Origin: Zelonia costaricensis
Taxonomy: Eukaryota > Euglenozoa > Kinetoplastea > Trypanosomatida > Trypanosomatidae
DNA length: 59,766 nucleotides
Direction of reading: 5' to 3'
Assembly (NCBI GenBank): GCA_030849075.1
Contig: JASAOO010003426.1
Coordinates: 1 to 59,766, forward strand
The translations under genes and the position numbers were made by a program. The first letter of the stretch is position 1. Each line of letters begins with the position of its first letter. The notes under the pieces were generated by a model that saw only the letters and a program-made list of their open reading frames with translations, made no database searches and had not been told where the DNA came from. Positions 18,898-29,648 of the stretch are shown here, in pieces.

Positions 18898-20198
18898 CCC
18901 CCCGGGTTCTCCGCCGCACGATTCACCCAGCGCACGGGGGTACCGCCCCCACTTAGTCTCCTCCCTTCTCGACTCTTTTTTTTTTTTTTTTTGCGTTCCC
19001 CTCTGCGATCGCGTGCGTCGCACCGCGTCACTCCTGGGTCAGGTGCCTCTCCCTCCCTCCCCGCTCGCCCTCTCTGTGCTTCGGCGCGTGTGAGAGAAGG
19101 CAGAGGGGGGTGCGAAGCTGCAGGCCGTCGGCGTGCACGCACGGCTCCGTTCTCCTCTCGTCTCGTCTCTCTCTCCCTCCCCCACTTTCTTCCAGGGCTT
19201 CGTTCGCGTGAGTTCTCTTCAGGGCACCTCCTCCTCTCTTGCTTGCTTGCTTGCTGATCCCATCGGACCAGTGACCTCTCGGTCTTGACCCGCGCAGGCC
19301 ATCCCCCCCCCTCATCCGCCATCCCCCCCCTTCGCGCGGGCTTCTCCTCTGTTGTCTCTTCTCCTGTGTTTTATCGGACCTCGTCGAGGTGGGGGCGGCA
19401 CGTCATCCAGCCTCTTTTCCTCCCCTTTCTCCACACCGCTCTCTCAATCCGCAGCGGCGCCGCTGAGCTTTCATCCCGCTGATTGACAGCTCGCACGCAG
19501 CAGCACCGCAATAGCAAAAAAAAAAAACAGGCTGGGAGTCCCGGGTGCAGCAGTGGTGAGGCGAGTGCGGCACAAGCGTACGAGAGGGTTCGTGTCGAGG
19601 CAGGCAGCTACTGCCCCCACCCCCTCCCTCCTTGGTCTGTCCCTCTCTCCCTCCGCCCGCTGTCTGGGCTTTTCTTCGTGAGTTGCTCTTCCTCCCCCCC
19701 CCCTGTACCCCCCGCCCTCCGCGCTGCACCCTCGAACGCTAAACCCCCTCCCCCTCCCTCCCCTACTCACCTTCAGCAACATCCAGAAATTCGTGCCAAC
19801 CGCCGACGCGTGGCTCGCTGAAGGTACGGAGTTCGTTCGCTCCTTTGTTTCTTTGCGTTGGTTGGTGCTTTGATTTGTGTGTGTGTGTGCGTGTTTTGGT
19901 CGTGATCAGCGCCGTGTTCGTCGCGTTGCTGCCACCGCGTCGGCGCGCACCTTTTCCGCTTCGTCTCACCTGTGCGTGCGCAACCGGGGCTTTTGCCTCC
20001 GCTCTCTTCTTAGCTTCGTCTTCTCCTTCTGCGTCTCTCTTTCACTCTCGCTCCCTCTTCCCGTCACTGCGCCGGACGCGTGAGGCACGCACACACGCAG
20101 CTCGAGCATCTCACAACGGGACGCAAAGTTTGCAGCACCCCTCCCCGCTCGTCCGTTGTTGCTCTTTGTTTTTCTTTGGCGGTCTTCCACTCATCAAC

Positions 20199-23100
20199 AT
20201 GCAGGGTTTTGACGTCGCAGATGAATCGCTGCGGGCCTCGGAGCGCTGCTTACCCGTCGATGACAGTACTACCACCACCACCACCACCACGAGTAATGCC
20301 ACCCCCGCCAACCGCAGCAGTGCGGAGACGCGTGTCGAGGTGCCATCTGCCAAGGCGCAGCGGCCAGAGGTGTCCCCCTTCACCCCACGCGTCGCCCTCC
20401 CGCTGACCCCGGCGATGCGCCACTCCCCGTCGCGGTACGCCCGCAGTGAGTCCCCCGCCTCCACGGCGAGCCCGCGCACGCCGCGCTGGTCCGGCGGCTC
20501 GCCGCTCTGCAGCGGCAGCAGCCCCGTCGTTACCTTCGCGCCCTCGACGCGGTTCGATCAGTGCCGGCAGCGCACGAACGTCGCGGTGCGCCGCAGCAGC
20601 GATGACTTCGGCATCGGCACGGCCCGGCCCATGCCGCCCGCCCTCGTCTACGACGGCGCGCGCCGCATCGCCGCCTTCTCGCTGGTCGGCGCATCCCTCC
20701 CTCCGCAGAAGCAGCAGCAGCAGTTGTGTGCTGTCAGCCGCTTCTCACTCGCCCCCGCGCCCATCCCACCCCCGCCGGCGCACCGCTTCTTCTTCAGCTC
20801 TGCGACGGCGGACGGTGCGCCACGGCCGGCGGACATGACGGACTCGTCGAGCGACGACGACTTCGCCGACTTAGCTTCCACCGACTCACTCTCCCGCATC
20901 GATGGCGCCGAGGAGCAGGAGGGTTTCGAGATGGCGGCGGCGGCCGCGTACTCGCGCCCGCCACCGCCGCTCCCAATCGGCGAGCGGTGTTCATCTTCAG
21001 GGTCACCCTCGCGCTCGCCGACGGAGAGCAGCGACGACGAGGATGGCAGCGATGGTGAGGGTCGTCTGACGGGTACAGGGAGCTGTCCCTCGTGCGCGGC
21101 TGTGACCGCTGCGGGCACGGCAGACACGGCCACAACGCTGCTCCACGTGGCGACCTCTTGCGTCGACATCACGCCACCGCCGTCGCCACTGTCTGCGGAC
21201 ATGAGCGGCTTTCTCTTCGCCGCACTAGACCCACAGCAGGACGATCGGCCGCGCTCGGCGTCGAGGGCCGGCGGCGCTGATGTGCCTCTCCGCTCCCGTC
21301 CAGAAAGCGGTGCGCTGCTGGAGGTGGGGCAGCAGGTGTGGGGCTCCGCGACGCGAGGCACCTCCACGAGGGTGCAGCCGCCGCTGGAGTTCCTCACTCC
21401 CAGCGCAACCTCCCCGCTTTCTATCACTTCGGCTCCGCTGGCGCTCGGTCTCGGTGTGTTGCCGCAGGTGCTGCGGGTGCCCTTGCAACTGGACCTCGAC
21501 AGCTGCGGCAGGGGCGGCAGCGCCGGTGCAACCTCGGTGGCGCCGTCCCTGCCGCGTGCAGCCCCGGAGGGCCGCGTCAGGCAGGTGGTGAGGGTGCTGC
21601 CGACGGAGTTGCCGCCGCCAGCTGCGTCTCCTGTCGAAACCGGCGAGGGGAGTGCTGGCGCGGCCCCAGCCCTTCACAGCTTCGCGTGCCCGTGCTCCTG
21701 CTCCGTGCCACTCGTCGACGTCTCCGCGTCGCCTGTCACGGACGTTGGCGGGTACACTCACGGGGCGGTATCCGCGAGTGAAACATTGGCTGAAACCTCG
21801 GCGAACGTCAGCAGCGCACCTGCACACCTGTCCGTCATACTCAACTCGCAATCACCGCGCGCGGCGCGCGCGTCCGAGTGTGCCATCTGCCCAACGGAGG
21901 TGACCGACGAGGGTGGTGATGATGACGGTGATAGTGTCCGCGAGGTCTGCTGCCGCGTTCCTCCTACGGTGGTGATGGGCGGCGCGCCTCCCGCGTCGTG
22001 GCTGGGGACGGCACCGCTGCTGCTGCAGCCGCCCCATCCGCGGCGTATGGAACTGCTGTGCGACTCCCCGCTCGATGTTGCCGCCGTGTCACCGACCGAG
22101 CTGCGGCCGCGGCTCACGAACACCGCCGCGTGCGCCGGCGGTCCCACGGTGGCCCGCGACGTGACGCCATCGCCACATCGCGTCCTGTCGCTGTCGCCGC
22201 TGCGGGTGGTGCCAGCCGCCCGGCTGCGGTCCAGCACCCGCGCCGCTTCGGCTGCCCCTGCGGGCGCTGCTGCTGCCGACGCCGTGGGCAAGACGCCGAT
22301 GGGCCGCAACTACCTTCTTGTCAGCATCGACTCCTTCATAAAGGACGAGCATAGCAGGGCCGTTGCGGCCGGCAGAGCCGCCAACGCGGCTCACGATGGT
22401 GACGACGATGCCGTGGCAGAGGAGGGCGACGCGGGCGACGCGGAGGGTGAGGCCGGCGCGCGTCGTGGGGCAGGCGAGGCGGCAGGGGTGGCGCCTCCGC
22501 TGGAGAACATGAGTCCTGCCATGTTGCTGGAGAACGCGCGCGGCGACGACTCGCGACGTGGGGATGCAGAGACGGCGATTGTTCGGGATGCGCTCCGCCG
22601 CGCGAAGGTCCCTGTCTTATCCTTGGCCGATGCCGTCCCGAGAGGCGGGACGCCCGGCGCCTCACAGTTTCCCGCGACACCGCCTGTCCCACACCCGCCG
22701 CTGACGCCGTCGCCGGCGCAGGCGATCAGGGCCGTGGTGGAGTGCTCGCCGCTGCCAGCACGCTCGCTGCCCACTCCGCGCTCCCTCATCGCGGCGAACC
22801 ACTGCCCGTCACTGCGCCTGAACGGCGAGGGCATCGGCGCCGGTCACGGTCTGGCCGCCGACGGCGCGTGGTGTCCGCTGCAGCTGCCGGAGCACTCCCT
22901 CGCCACGCCACGCGGCTCCGCCGCTGCAGCGCACATCAGCGCTGTGAGCAGTGGCACCCACAACGCGGCCAGCCCTACTAATGGGCTTGCGCCGCTCGCA
23001 GCGCCGGCACCGACGCAGACCACGGCCTCGTCCGTGCTGTCCACCTCGCTGCCACCCATCACCACGGGCACGCGTCGCAGCGGGCCGCTCTCACCCCTCG

Positions 23101-23783
23101 AGACGGCGCCACTACCACCGCCGCGGCCGCCGTGCGCCTCGTACTCGTCCTCTGTGTCATCGGCGCTGCCGCTCAGCGCGTCGGTGCCCGCCGTCGCCCT
23201 CGTCACGGGCGCGTCGCCACGCACGGCCGCGACGACGGAGTCCACGACAGCGGCAGGCGCTCCCGTCACGGCGCGACTGCAGCCGGACGTCGGCAGCGAG
23301 ACGCGACTTGCCTGCCCGGCGCCCAGCAATGACCGCGAGCTGTCCTCGCTGTTGGTCCTGCTGCCGCTGCAACCACCGGCGCCACCGCCACTCCCATCCT
23401 TCACCGCTGGCTTTACCACGCCGTCGAGTGCGCCGTGTGGAAGGAGGCGGCCAGACCTGCAAAGCCACAACTCGACATCTTTGTCGCCGCCACCGGTGCG
23501 CAGCAGACCGGCACCGCAGCAGCAACAGCAGCGGCGGCGTCGGTGTCGGCGGCGCCCCGTCGCACTGGGGCGCTCCTGCGCCTCGCCGCCGCTGCCGCCG
23601 CCGCTGTGCGACGCGGCGCCGCCCACCTTTCAGTCTCTACAGCTGGGCGCATCGCCGCCGACGCCTGCTGTCGCGCGCGACGGTCACGTGGTCGGTGACG
23701 CGCTGATCCCCTTGTGCCCGCACGACGACGGCATCAAAAGCTTTGCGCGCCGGCTGCAGCCCTCGCGGCGGAACAGCTCGTGA
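20199..23783 (+). CDS. Unrecognised Ser/Pro-rich protein, 1,194 residues
   Basis: The frame stays open upstream to about 19845, but the first ATG is at 20199 (MQGFDVADESLRASERCLPV). The protein is rich in Ser, Pro, Thr and Ala with many SP/TP sites, a Thr tract at about residues 25-32, and acidic clusters such as DSSSDDDFADLASTDS and DDEDGSDGEG, so phosphorylation-regulated disorder is likely. One short segment reads like a conserved motif: MGRNYLLVSIDSFIKDE (encoded near 22300-22350). The C-terminus ends in a basic stretch, SFARRLQPSRRNSS. No membrane span, catalytic motif or known domain is seen. The first AG after the pyrimidine tract before this gene (20151-20190) falls in codon 2 (20203-20204), so the true mRNA end, and perhaps the start, deserves checking. 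Confidence 0.7.
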   Translation: MQGFDVADESLRASERCLPVDDSTTTTTTTTSNATPANRSSAETRVEVPSAKAQRPEVSPFTPRVALPLTPAMRHSPSRYARSESPASTASPRTPRWSGGSPLCSGSSPVVTFAPSTRFDQCRQRTNVAVRRSSDDFGIGTARPMPPALVYDGARRIAAFSLVGASLPPQKQQQQLCAVSRFSLAPAPIPPPPAHRFFFSSATADGAPRPADMTDSSSDDDFADLASTDSLSRIDGAEEQEGFEMAAAAAYSRPPPPLPIGERCSSSGSPSRSPTESSDDEDGSDGEGRLTGTGSCPSCAAVTAAGTADTATTLLHVATSCVDITPPPSPLSADMSGFLFAALDPQQDDRPRSASRAGGADVPLRSRPESGALLEVGQQVWGSATRGTSTRVQPPLEFLTPSATSPLSITSAPLALGLGVLPQVLRVPLQLDLDSCGRGGSAGATSVAPSLPRAAPEGRVRQVVRVLPTELPPPAASPVETGEGSAGAAPALHSFACPCSCSVPLVDVSASPVTDVGGYTHGAVSASETLAETSANVSSAPAHLSVILNSQSPRAARASECAICPTEVTDEGGDDDGDSVREVCCRVPPTVVMGGAPPASWLGTAPLLLQPPHPRRMELLCDSPLDVAAVSPTELRPRLTNTAACAGGPTVARDVTPSPHRVLSLSPLRVVPAARLRSSTRAASAAPAGAAAADAVGKTPMGRNYLLVSIDSFIKDEHSRAVAAGRAANAAHDGDDDAVAEEGDAGDAEGEAGARRGAGEAAGVAPPLENMSPAMLLENARGDDSRRGDAETAIVRDALRRAKVPVLSLADAVPRGGTPGASQFPATPPVPHPPLTPSPAQAIRAVVECSPLPARSLPTPRSLIAANHCPSLRLNGEGIGAGHGLAADGAWCPLQLPEHSLATPRGSAAAAHISAVSSGTHNAASPTNGLAPLAAPAPTQTTASSVLSTSLPPITTGTRRSGPLSPLETAPLPPPRPPCASYSSSVSSALPLSASVPAVALVTGASPRTAATTESTTAAGAPVTARLQPDVGSETRLACPAPSNDRELSSLLVLLPLQPPAPPPLPSFTAGFTTPSSAPCGRRRPDLQSHNSTSLSPPPVRSRPAPQQQQQRRRRCRRRPVALGRSCASPPLPPPLCDAAPPTFQSLQLGASPPTPAVARDGHVVGDALIPLCPHDDGIKSFARRLQPSRRNSS

Positions 23784-26700
23784 ATCCTTTCCCTTCCCCC
23801 TTCCTCACGCAGTCACGTGGTCGGGTACGTGGATCGCGTTACACGAGATTTCGTGTGTGCGTGTGTTCGTCTTTGTTGGGCCTTAGTCGTTGGGATGAAC
23901 AGGGGCGAACAACACATAATGTATTTGCGCGTAACTTCCTGTTTTCTGTGCCAGTGTATCTCTCTCTGTGTTTGTGTGTTTGTGTGTTTGTGTGTGTGTG
24001 TGCGCGTGTGTGTGTATGTGTTTGTGTGTGCGCGTGCGTGTCTCTCTCCCTTTTCCGTCTCGCATCCCTGCCCATTCGCTTTTCTTCCGGTCCGCCTCCC
24101 AGTCGCCCTGTATAGCGATGCCGTGCCGCACAAGCCCCCCCCCCCCCCGGCGGCTGCCTTCTTCCACCCCGGCATGCTCGCCTCTGTCAACCCTCCCATG
24201 CCTTGCCGATAACAGTCTCTCGTGCCCAGCTGACGCGCGTAGACGAGGCCGCACGACTGTGGCTGGTTAAACCAAACCACATCAGCAGGAGGTAAAAAGC
24301 AAAGCAAGCAAAAAAAAAAAAAGAAGATCGAGTCGGTCATTCTCTCCCTCCCTCCCTCTCTCTCTCCTGCGTTCCCACCTCATCGCATTCCCTTTCCACG
24401 TCTTCACCTCCTCACGCGTTTTCGCGAAGTGTCTCCTCCGCAAAGGGGCCCCTCTTCGCGCCGTGCTTCCGGTGACCCCTCTTCGAGTTCCTCACCGACT
24501 GCAGTGTGTGTGTAGGGGAGGTCCCGCCATTTTATCGCTCCCCATTGTTTCTGCTGCCTCTTCGCTCTCTCTGTGTTGTGTTGTGGTGCGTTGTGCTTGT
24601 TGGTGGTGCCCGACACACGGGCTGTAGACGTGTTCTGCAAATTGCTCCGTTTGCGTGTTTTGAGTTGCGCGCGTGCGTGTGTGTTGGTGTGTTTCAGTTG
24701 TTTGTGGTCTTCTCTTGCGGTTCTCTCACTGTTGATCTCCTCCTCTTCCCCAGTGCGCAGCTCTCTCTCTCCTCCCCTTTACCTCGTCAATGTTTCTTGC
24801 CACGATCCTCGGCGCCACCGCGCGCCTCGTCTCTCCCCCCCCCACAGACTTGACGCCCACCACTTCTGGTTGCGACAGCTGATGCCCTGCGCCGCTGTTC
24901 TCACCGCTGCCGTTCCTCTTTGCGCCTCCCGCCTCCCTTTCGCCATGCGCCTTGCGCGATCTCATGCCTTCCTTCCTTCTCTCCTTCTCTCCCCCAATCT
25001 CCATCAGCCTCGTCAAGTGTGAGCGCATGCGTGTATGCGTGTGTTTCTTCTCTTCTTCTTTATGCTTGCTTGGGTTGCTGCTCAGGTGTGCGCGTCTGCG
25101 TGTGCTAGGGATGCACTGTCGCCTCGACCACACACAGAATAACACACACACACACACACACACACACGCCCACGTACATGCACGCGGAGCTCCTCGCGGC
25201 ACGTCGTTAGCCCAACCGATTCTGGTGCCCTCCCCCCTGCACGCACCGCTCGCCAACTCCGTCTGTCCGTTACTGCCGTGTGTCTGAGCTTCTCACCTCC
25301 TTCGGTTTCCAGCTGCCAACGCCGCTGCAGCACAAGCTGCGCGTTCACAAGCCCCCTCCCTCTCACTCCTTCCTCTTCGGCACTCCTTCGGCTGCTTTTG
25401 GCCTCTGCTTCCCCCTCCCCTCACCTCCTCCTCCCTCCTCCTCCTCCCTCCCCGCGCGTGTGGATCTCTGTGTGTGTGTATTTTTATGTGTGTGTGTGTG
25501 CTTCTGTTTGTCTTTTTTGTGCGTCCCTTCACGCCCTGATCCTTCTCCTCCTCACTCCGCTCGTACTCCCCTTCCGTGTTCTCCTGCTCCATCGAACAAG
25601 CGTGTTTTCCCGTTGTGTTGCTTGCCACTTCTCTCTCGCTCTCTAGCTTCTCCCGTCCGACCCGGATGTCTCGTCTAGCATCCTGCTCCTGCCTTGTCTT
25701 TACAGAATATGTACACGTTCACGGCTACGTCATGCGTCGTGTGTATGTGTGTGCGTGTATGGGTGTGTGGTGACGCCCCCCTCCCCCCCTCCTCCTGCCT
25801 CTGTGTGTTTGTGTGTGTGTGCTACGCGCTGTCGCCCTCCCCGGTCTCTTCCCTCGACTTCACTTGGCCTCTCGCACTCGGCCACACACAACGCGCGCGC
25901 GAGGCAGGTGATAGTGAGAAGAGGGGGGGGGGGAGGGGCACTAGACGACACGCGTCGTATGTGGGCGAGGAGGGAGGGAGGGGCGGAGTGCGGCGGTACA
26001 ACTTGCACACTCGAGGAGGGGGGGGGGCGTAGCGTGGCGTGGCGGATGGCGTGAGCGACGTCCATGTCTCCCCCGTCATCACCGCGACCACCAGCTCCAT
26101 CGAGCTCGTGACGCCGTGCAGGCCTTGTCTCTCTCTCTCCCTCCCCTCCTTCACAGTGGTGCAGCATAGAGCTCCCCTCTGCCTCCGTCTTTCTCTTCTT
26201 CTTTGTGTGACGTATCGCCCTCAGAGAGGAACACACACACACATAGAGACAGTATCAGCACCCGCAATCAGAATCTCAAACACGAACCCAGCAAAGAAGC
26301 AAGAGTGTGTAGAAGGACCGAAACGGTCCAGGTGATGATGCGTGCACCAGCGATGAAGCTAAGGGAGGTGCATGGCCCGCGAGACGGGGTGAAGGAGCCA
26401 GCGACGTCAGCGCGCCTTCTCTTCACTATGCCCCCCCCCCCCCCCACGACTCGCCGATGCCGCATCTCGTCCACTCCGCAGTCCTCGTGTCGTGTGCTGC
26501 GCTGCGATGCGTGTGTGTGTACGTGTACGTGTGTGTGTGTGTGCAAAGCAGTGTGTGAGGGTCCCGGCATCAGAGAGCCCAACACCTCTGCCTGCTTCCC
26601 GCGTGCACGCGGCGTCTGTGGACTGGGCCAGCTGCCGGCTGGCATGCCAGAACTGCGGCAGAGTTGCTTCCTTCTACCCCGTCCTCGTCCTCGTCCTCGT

Positions 26701-26885
26701 CCTTCGCACTCTCTCCCGCCCATTCAGGAACGCGCGCTGACTTGGTGGAGAGCAGAGAACAACAAGGGAAAAAGGCCTTGCACATCTGTGACTGTGCGAC
26801 CCGCGTGCCCTTCTCACCTGACACCCCCCCCCCACACACACACAACTTACACACACATACGCACAGATACGGTGTGGGGCACGGC
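23784..26885 (+). other. 3.1-kb spacer, no supported gene
   Basis: Low-complexity DNA between the Ser/Pro-rich gene and SCYL1. TG-rich sequence follows the stop (about 23960-24035). It also has poly-C near 24135, poly-A (24310-24322), (CA)n at about 25143-25168, long CT-rich stretches (24740-25020, 25370-25460), G-runs near 25922-25932 and 26010-26018, and poly-C near 26431-26442 and 26824-26833. Open frames here are repeat translations. No RNA gene is recognised. Confidence 0.6.
26823..26866 (+). promoter_or_regulatory. Candidate trans-splice acceptor for SCYL1
   Basis: A C-run and CA-rich tract ends in the AG at 26865-26866, 20 bases before the ATG at 26886. There is no other AG between the C-run and this one. 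Acceptor use is inferred. Confidence 0.4.
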
Positions 26886-29648
26886 ATGGCCTTCCTTCTC
26901 AAGGCCATCGGCTTCTCCGATGAAATCCCCGGCTTCCCCTTCACCCCAGCCGCGAACGAGCCGGGGCGCACTGTATACACGTCCCCGCAGCTCAGCTGGA
27001 CCCTTCGTCCCGGCACGCAAAGCGATGATGCGCAGGTGCGTGTTTCCATCTTCTCCTGCGGCGTGGCGGCCTCGGCAGGCGCGATGCACCGCGACCTGAT
27101 CAAGCAGCTCGCCCAGAACGCCATGCGGCGGGCCAAGAGCCTCATGATACCGGGCTTCCTCAAGTGCCTCGGCGCCGCAGAGTACCGCGACACCATCTAC
27201 ATCGCCACCGAGCCGTGCCTCCCGCTCAAGGACGTGCTCGAGAGCCCTGAGCTGCGCAAGAAGTACTGTGGACTCACCAGCGAGGAGTACACGGCGTCGG
27301 TGGCCTACGGGCTGGACACCATCGGCGGTGCCCTGAGTGCGCTGCAGTCCAACCGCCTCGTGCACGGCAACCTGCACTGCGGAGCGGTGTTTGCCTCGAC
27401 TACGTCGGGGTTCTGGCGGCTCTTTGGGCTGGAGATGATGTCGCCGATGGACGAGGTGGTGAGCGGCAGCCCCAGCTGCCTGTTCGAAGCGGCCCGCCGC
27501 GCCGGCATGGTGCCCGGCTACCGGTGCCCACCAGAGCTGGGCAGCGGTGGCGGTGGCGGCGGCGGCTTGGGTGGAGCTGGCGGAGACACGGGGCTCGCCG
27601 TGGATGCGTGGGGGATGGCGTGTCTGCTGTACGAGACCGTTGGCGTCAGTGCCGAGGAGGCGGTGAGCGGGAAGCTGAACTCCCTGACCCACAGCCTCTC
27701 CGCGGCGGAGCTGCGCAACGCCTGTCGACTGAGCTTGCCTAAGTCGCTGCACCAGGGCTGCAGCAACCTCACGGCCACGAACCCGCGCCTGCGCAAGTCG
27801 ATTGCAGTATTTCTGGATAGCTGCGAGTTTGTGAAGAGCAGCCCGTTTGTTACGGCGATGCGGGCGCTGACGGAGGTGCTGCTCATGGACCTTTCACGGC
27901 AGGTCCACCTAGCCGAGTCGCTGACGACGTCGGTGGACGCCTTCCCGCTGCGCGCGTGCTTGTGTTTCATCCTGCCGCGCCTCGGCGAGGTGGTGCGCGC
28001 GGCGGCCAAGCCGGGCGGTGCGACGTGGATCTCGGTGGGTCCCGTGGTGGGGCCGGTGCTGAAGGTGGCCGACCGCACCCCGGCCGGCGAAGACTTCGAC
28101 GCGTACGTGGCACCGGTGCTGCTGCAGCTGTACCAGTCCCCTGACGTGCTCCTCCGCTACAACCTTCTCCTGCGTGCCGAGGCGTACGCTGGCAAAGTGT
28201 CCACCACGGTGCTGCGCAACGCGCTCTGGCCGCTCTACGCGAAGGGCTTCAGCCACTCCGAGCCCAGCGTGCGCGAGCACTCGGCGCGCGCCCTCGTGCA
28301 CCTCGCGCCGCGCCTGTCTGACAGCATCCTGGCCGACCAGGTGCCCAAGGCGCTGTCGCAGCTGCAGCGCGACCCCGACGGCGCCCTCCGCGCCAACGCC
28401 ACCATCGCGCTGCACCTCGTCTCGGAGCACATCAACCCACCCACCACGCGGGCGGGGGTTATGCTGACGTACTGCCGGCCGATGCTGCGCGACGCCTTCG
28501 AGCCGTCCCGCGTGGCGGCACTGCGTTCCCTGCACGGCGCGCTCGAGTGCATGTCGGTGAAGCAGCTGGTGGAGTCGGTGCTGCCCGTCGTAGCCCCGCT
28601 CACGGCAGACGTCACATCGACGGAGTGCCGCACCGCCGCGCTGGGCCTGCTGAAGGCGTCGCTCGCGAAGCTCGAGGCGAACCACAAGCAGCTCGCCTCG
28701 CAGCAGACGGCGAGTGGGAACGGGCCTGCGGCGACTGGCGCGCCGTCTACCGCGACGCCGGGCCCCACGGCGTCCCCGCCCCCGAGCGGCGCGAGCAGTG
28801 AGAGTGCGACAGCCTCCGGCCGGGGCTGGGGCATCATCAGCGCCGGCGGCTTCTCGGCCTCCCCCGCGCCGGCTGCGCCTGCCGCCGCGGCACCGACAGC
28901 GGCGCCAACGCGCCACGTGGATGCGGCGCCGCCGCACTTCGCGTCCACCGGTGCTGCGAGCCCGCTGCGGATGGCGAACCCCACCAACCCCACCACCACC
29001 ACCACCGCAACACCATCGGCGGTGCCGGTGCGCGCGTTCGGCAACGGCGGCCTCGCTGGTATGGGCTGGAGTGACGAGGATGAGGACAACGACGGCCACG
29101 AGCAGCATCACGGCGACCACCGCGCTGCGGACGACGACAACAACGACAACGACGGGTGGGGCGACAGCGGAGACGAGGGCGTCGCCCCGGCCAAGCCGGC
29201 GGCAATCCTTACCTTCAATAAGCCGAGCCTATCTACTCGCGCTGCACCAGGCGGGGGAGGCGGCGGCAGCAACACGGCGCCGCACCGCTCCATGGCCACC
29301 ATGTCCGGCCACGCCCCCGGTGTGACCACGGCGCCGACTGGCGGCTTCTCGGCTGGACTGCGGCCCGCTGGGATCAACACCGCGACGCCTGCCGCGTCGT
29401 CGTCGGTGCTGCCGGGCTTCGTGACCTCCCCAACGCCGCCGTCCACCTCAACGATGTCCACCGCGAGCGGAGTCTCGAGTCCGACAGGCAGCACGTTGCG
29501 GCTTGGCGGCGGCGGCGGCGGGGGTGGTGGCAGCAGCTCATCGACGGTGACACCGGGTTGGTCGACGGTGGCGGGTGCGGGCAGCGCCGCGGGTGGGCCC
29601 ATGAAGCTCCGCAAGAAGGGCGGGCTCGGGGCTGCTCGGCTCGAGTAG
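26886..29648 (+). CDS. SCYL1: SCY1-like pseudokinase with HEAT repeats (SCYL1/NTKL family)
   Basis: A 920-residue protein with start MAFLLKAIGFSDE at the first ATG near the splice acceptor; the open frame upstream has no nearby ATG. Residues about 1-340 form a kinase-like fold lacking the catalytic residues. HGN (160-162) stands where active kinases have HRD, LFGLE (179-183) replaces DFG, and the APE region reads YRCPPEL (212-218), followed by a recognisable DAWGMACLLYE (240-250). Residues about 400-630 are helical repeats of the HEAT type. The remainder is Gly/Ser/Thr/Pro-rich with an acidic DEDEDNDGHE-type patch. The C-terminus is basic, KLRKKGGLGAARLE. SCYL1 proteins act in Golgi-to-ER traffic and bind COPI coat through a basic C-terminal tail; this tail is similar in kind. 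Length and order fit the family (human SCYL1 about 800). Confidence 0.85.
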   Translation: MAFLLKAIGFSDEIPGFPFTPAANEPGRTVYTSPQLSWTLRPGTQSDDAQVRVSIFSCGVAASAGAMHRDLIKQLAQNAMRRAKSLMIPGFLKCLGAAEYRDTIYIATEPCLPLKDVLESPELRKKYCGLTSEEYTASVAYGLDTIGGALSALQSNRLVHGNLHCGAVFASTTSGFWRLFGLEMMSPMDEVVSGSPSCLFEAARRAGMVPGYRCPPELGSGGGGGGGLGGAGGDTGLAVDAWGMACLLYETVGVSAEEAVSGKLNSLTHSLSAAELRNACRLSLPKSLHQGCSNLTATNPRLRKSIAVFLDSCEFVKSSPFVTAMRALTEVLLMDLSRQVHLAESLTTSVDAFPLRACLCFILPRLGEVVRAAAKPGGATWISVGPVVGPVLKVADRTPAGEDFDAYVAPVLLQLYQSPDVLLRYNLLLRAEAYAGKVSTTVLRNALWPLYAKGFSHSEPSVREHSARALVHLAPRLSDSILADQVPKALSQLQRDPDGALRANATIALHLVSEHINPPTTRAGVMLTYCRPMLRDAFEPSRVAALRSLHGALECMSVKQLVESVLPVVAPLTADVTSTECRTAALGLLKASLAKLEANHKQLASQQTASGNGPAATGAPSTATPGPTASPPPSGASSESATASGRGWGIISAGGFSASPAPAAPAAAAPTAAPTRHVDAAPPHFASTGAASPLRMANPTNPTTTTTATPSAVPVRAFGNGGLAGMGWSDEDEDNDGHEQHHGDHRAADDDNNDNDGWGDSGDEGVAPAKPAAILTFNKPSLSTRAAPGGGGGGSNTAPHRSMATMSGHAPGVTTAPTGGFSAGLRPAGINTATPAASSSVLPGFVTSPTPPSTSTMSTASGVSSPTGSTLRLGGGGGGGGGSSSSTVTPGWSTVAGAGSAAGGPMKLRKKGGLGAARLE

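Larger units (their letters stand above)
16262..20198 (+). other. 3.9-kb spacer, the longest in the window, no supported gene
   Basis: This holds pyrimidine-rich, low-complexity DNA. It has a (CA)n tract (16833-16882), TG tracts (about 18467-18486 and 18735-18755), poly-T runs of 15 and 17 (18529-18543, 18976-18992), poly-A (19516-19527) and C-runs around 17280, 17395, 18785 and 19305-19330. One undetermined base (N) is at 18897. Several open frames up to 363 codons cross it on the plus strand. Their translations are Cys/Ser/Leu/Pro-rich products of TC/TG-rich DNA without domain-like sequence, so I do not call them. It probably contains a long 3' UTR and a long 5' UTR. Confidence 0.6.

Noticed and set aside
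19579..19600. tRNA B-box-like GGTTCG sequence
   Set aside because: No matching A box, acceptor stem or full cloverleaf could be drawn around it.
26886..27900. Active protein kinase
   Set aside because: HRD and DFG are replaced (HGN, LFG), so the SCYL1 pseudokinase call was used.
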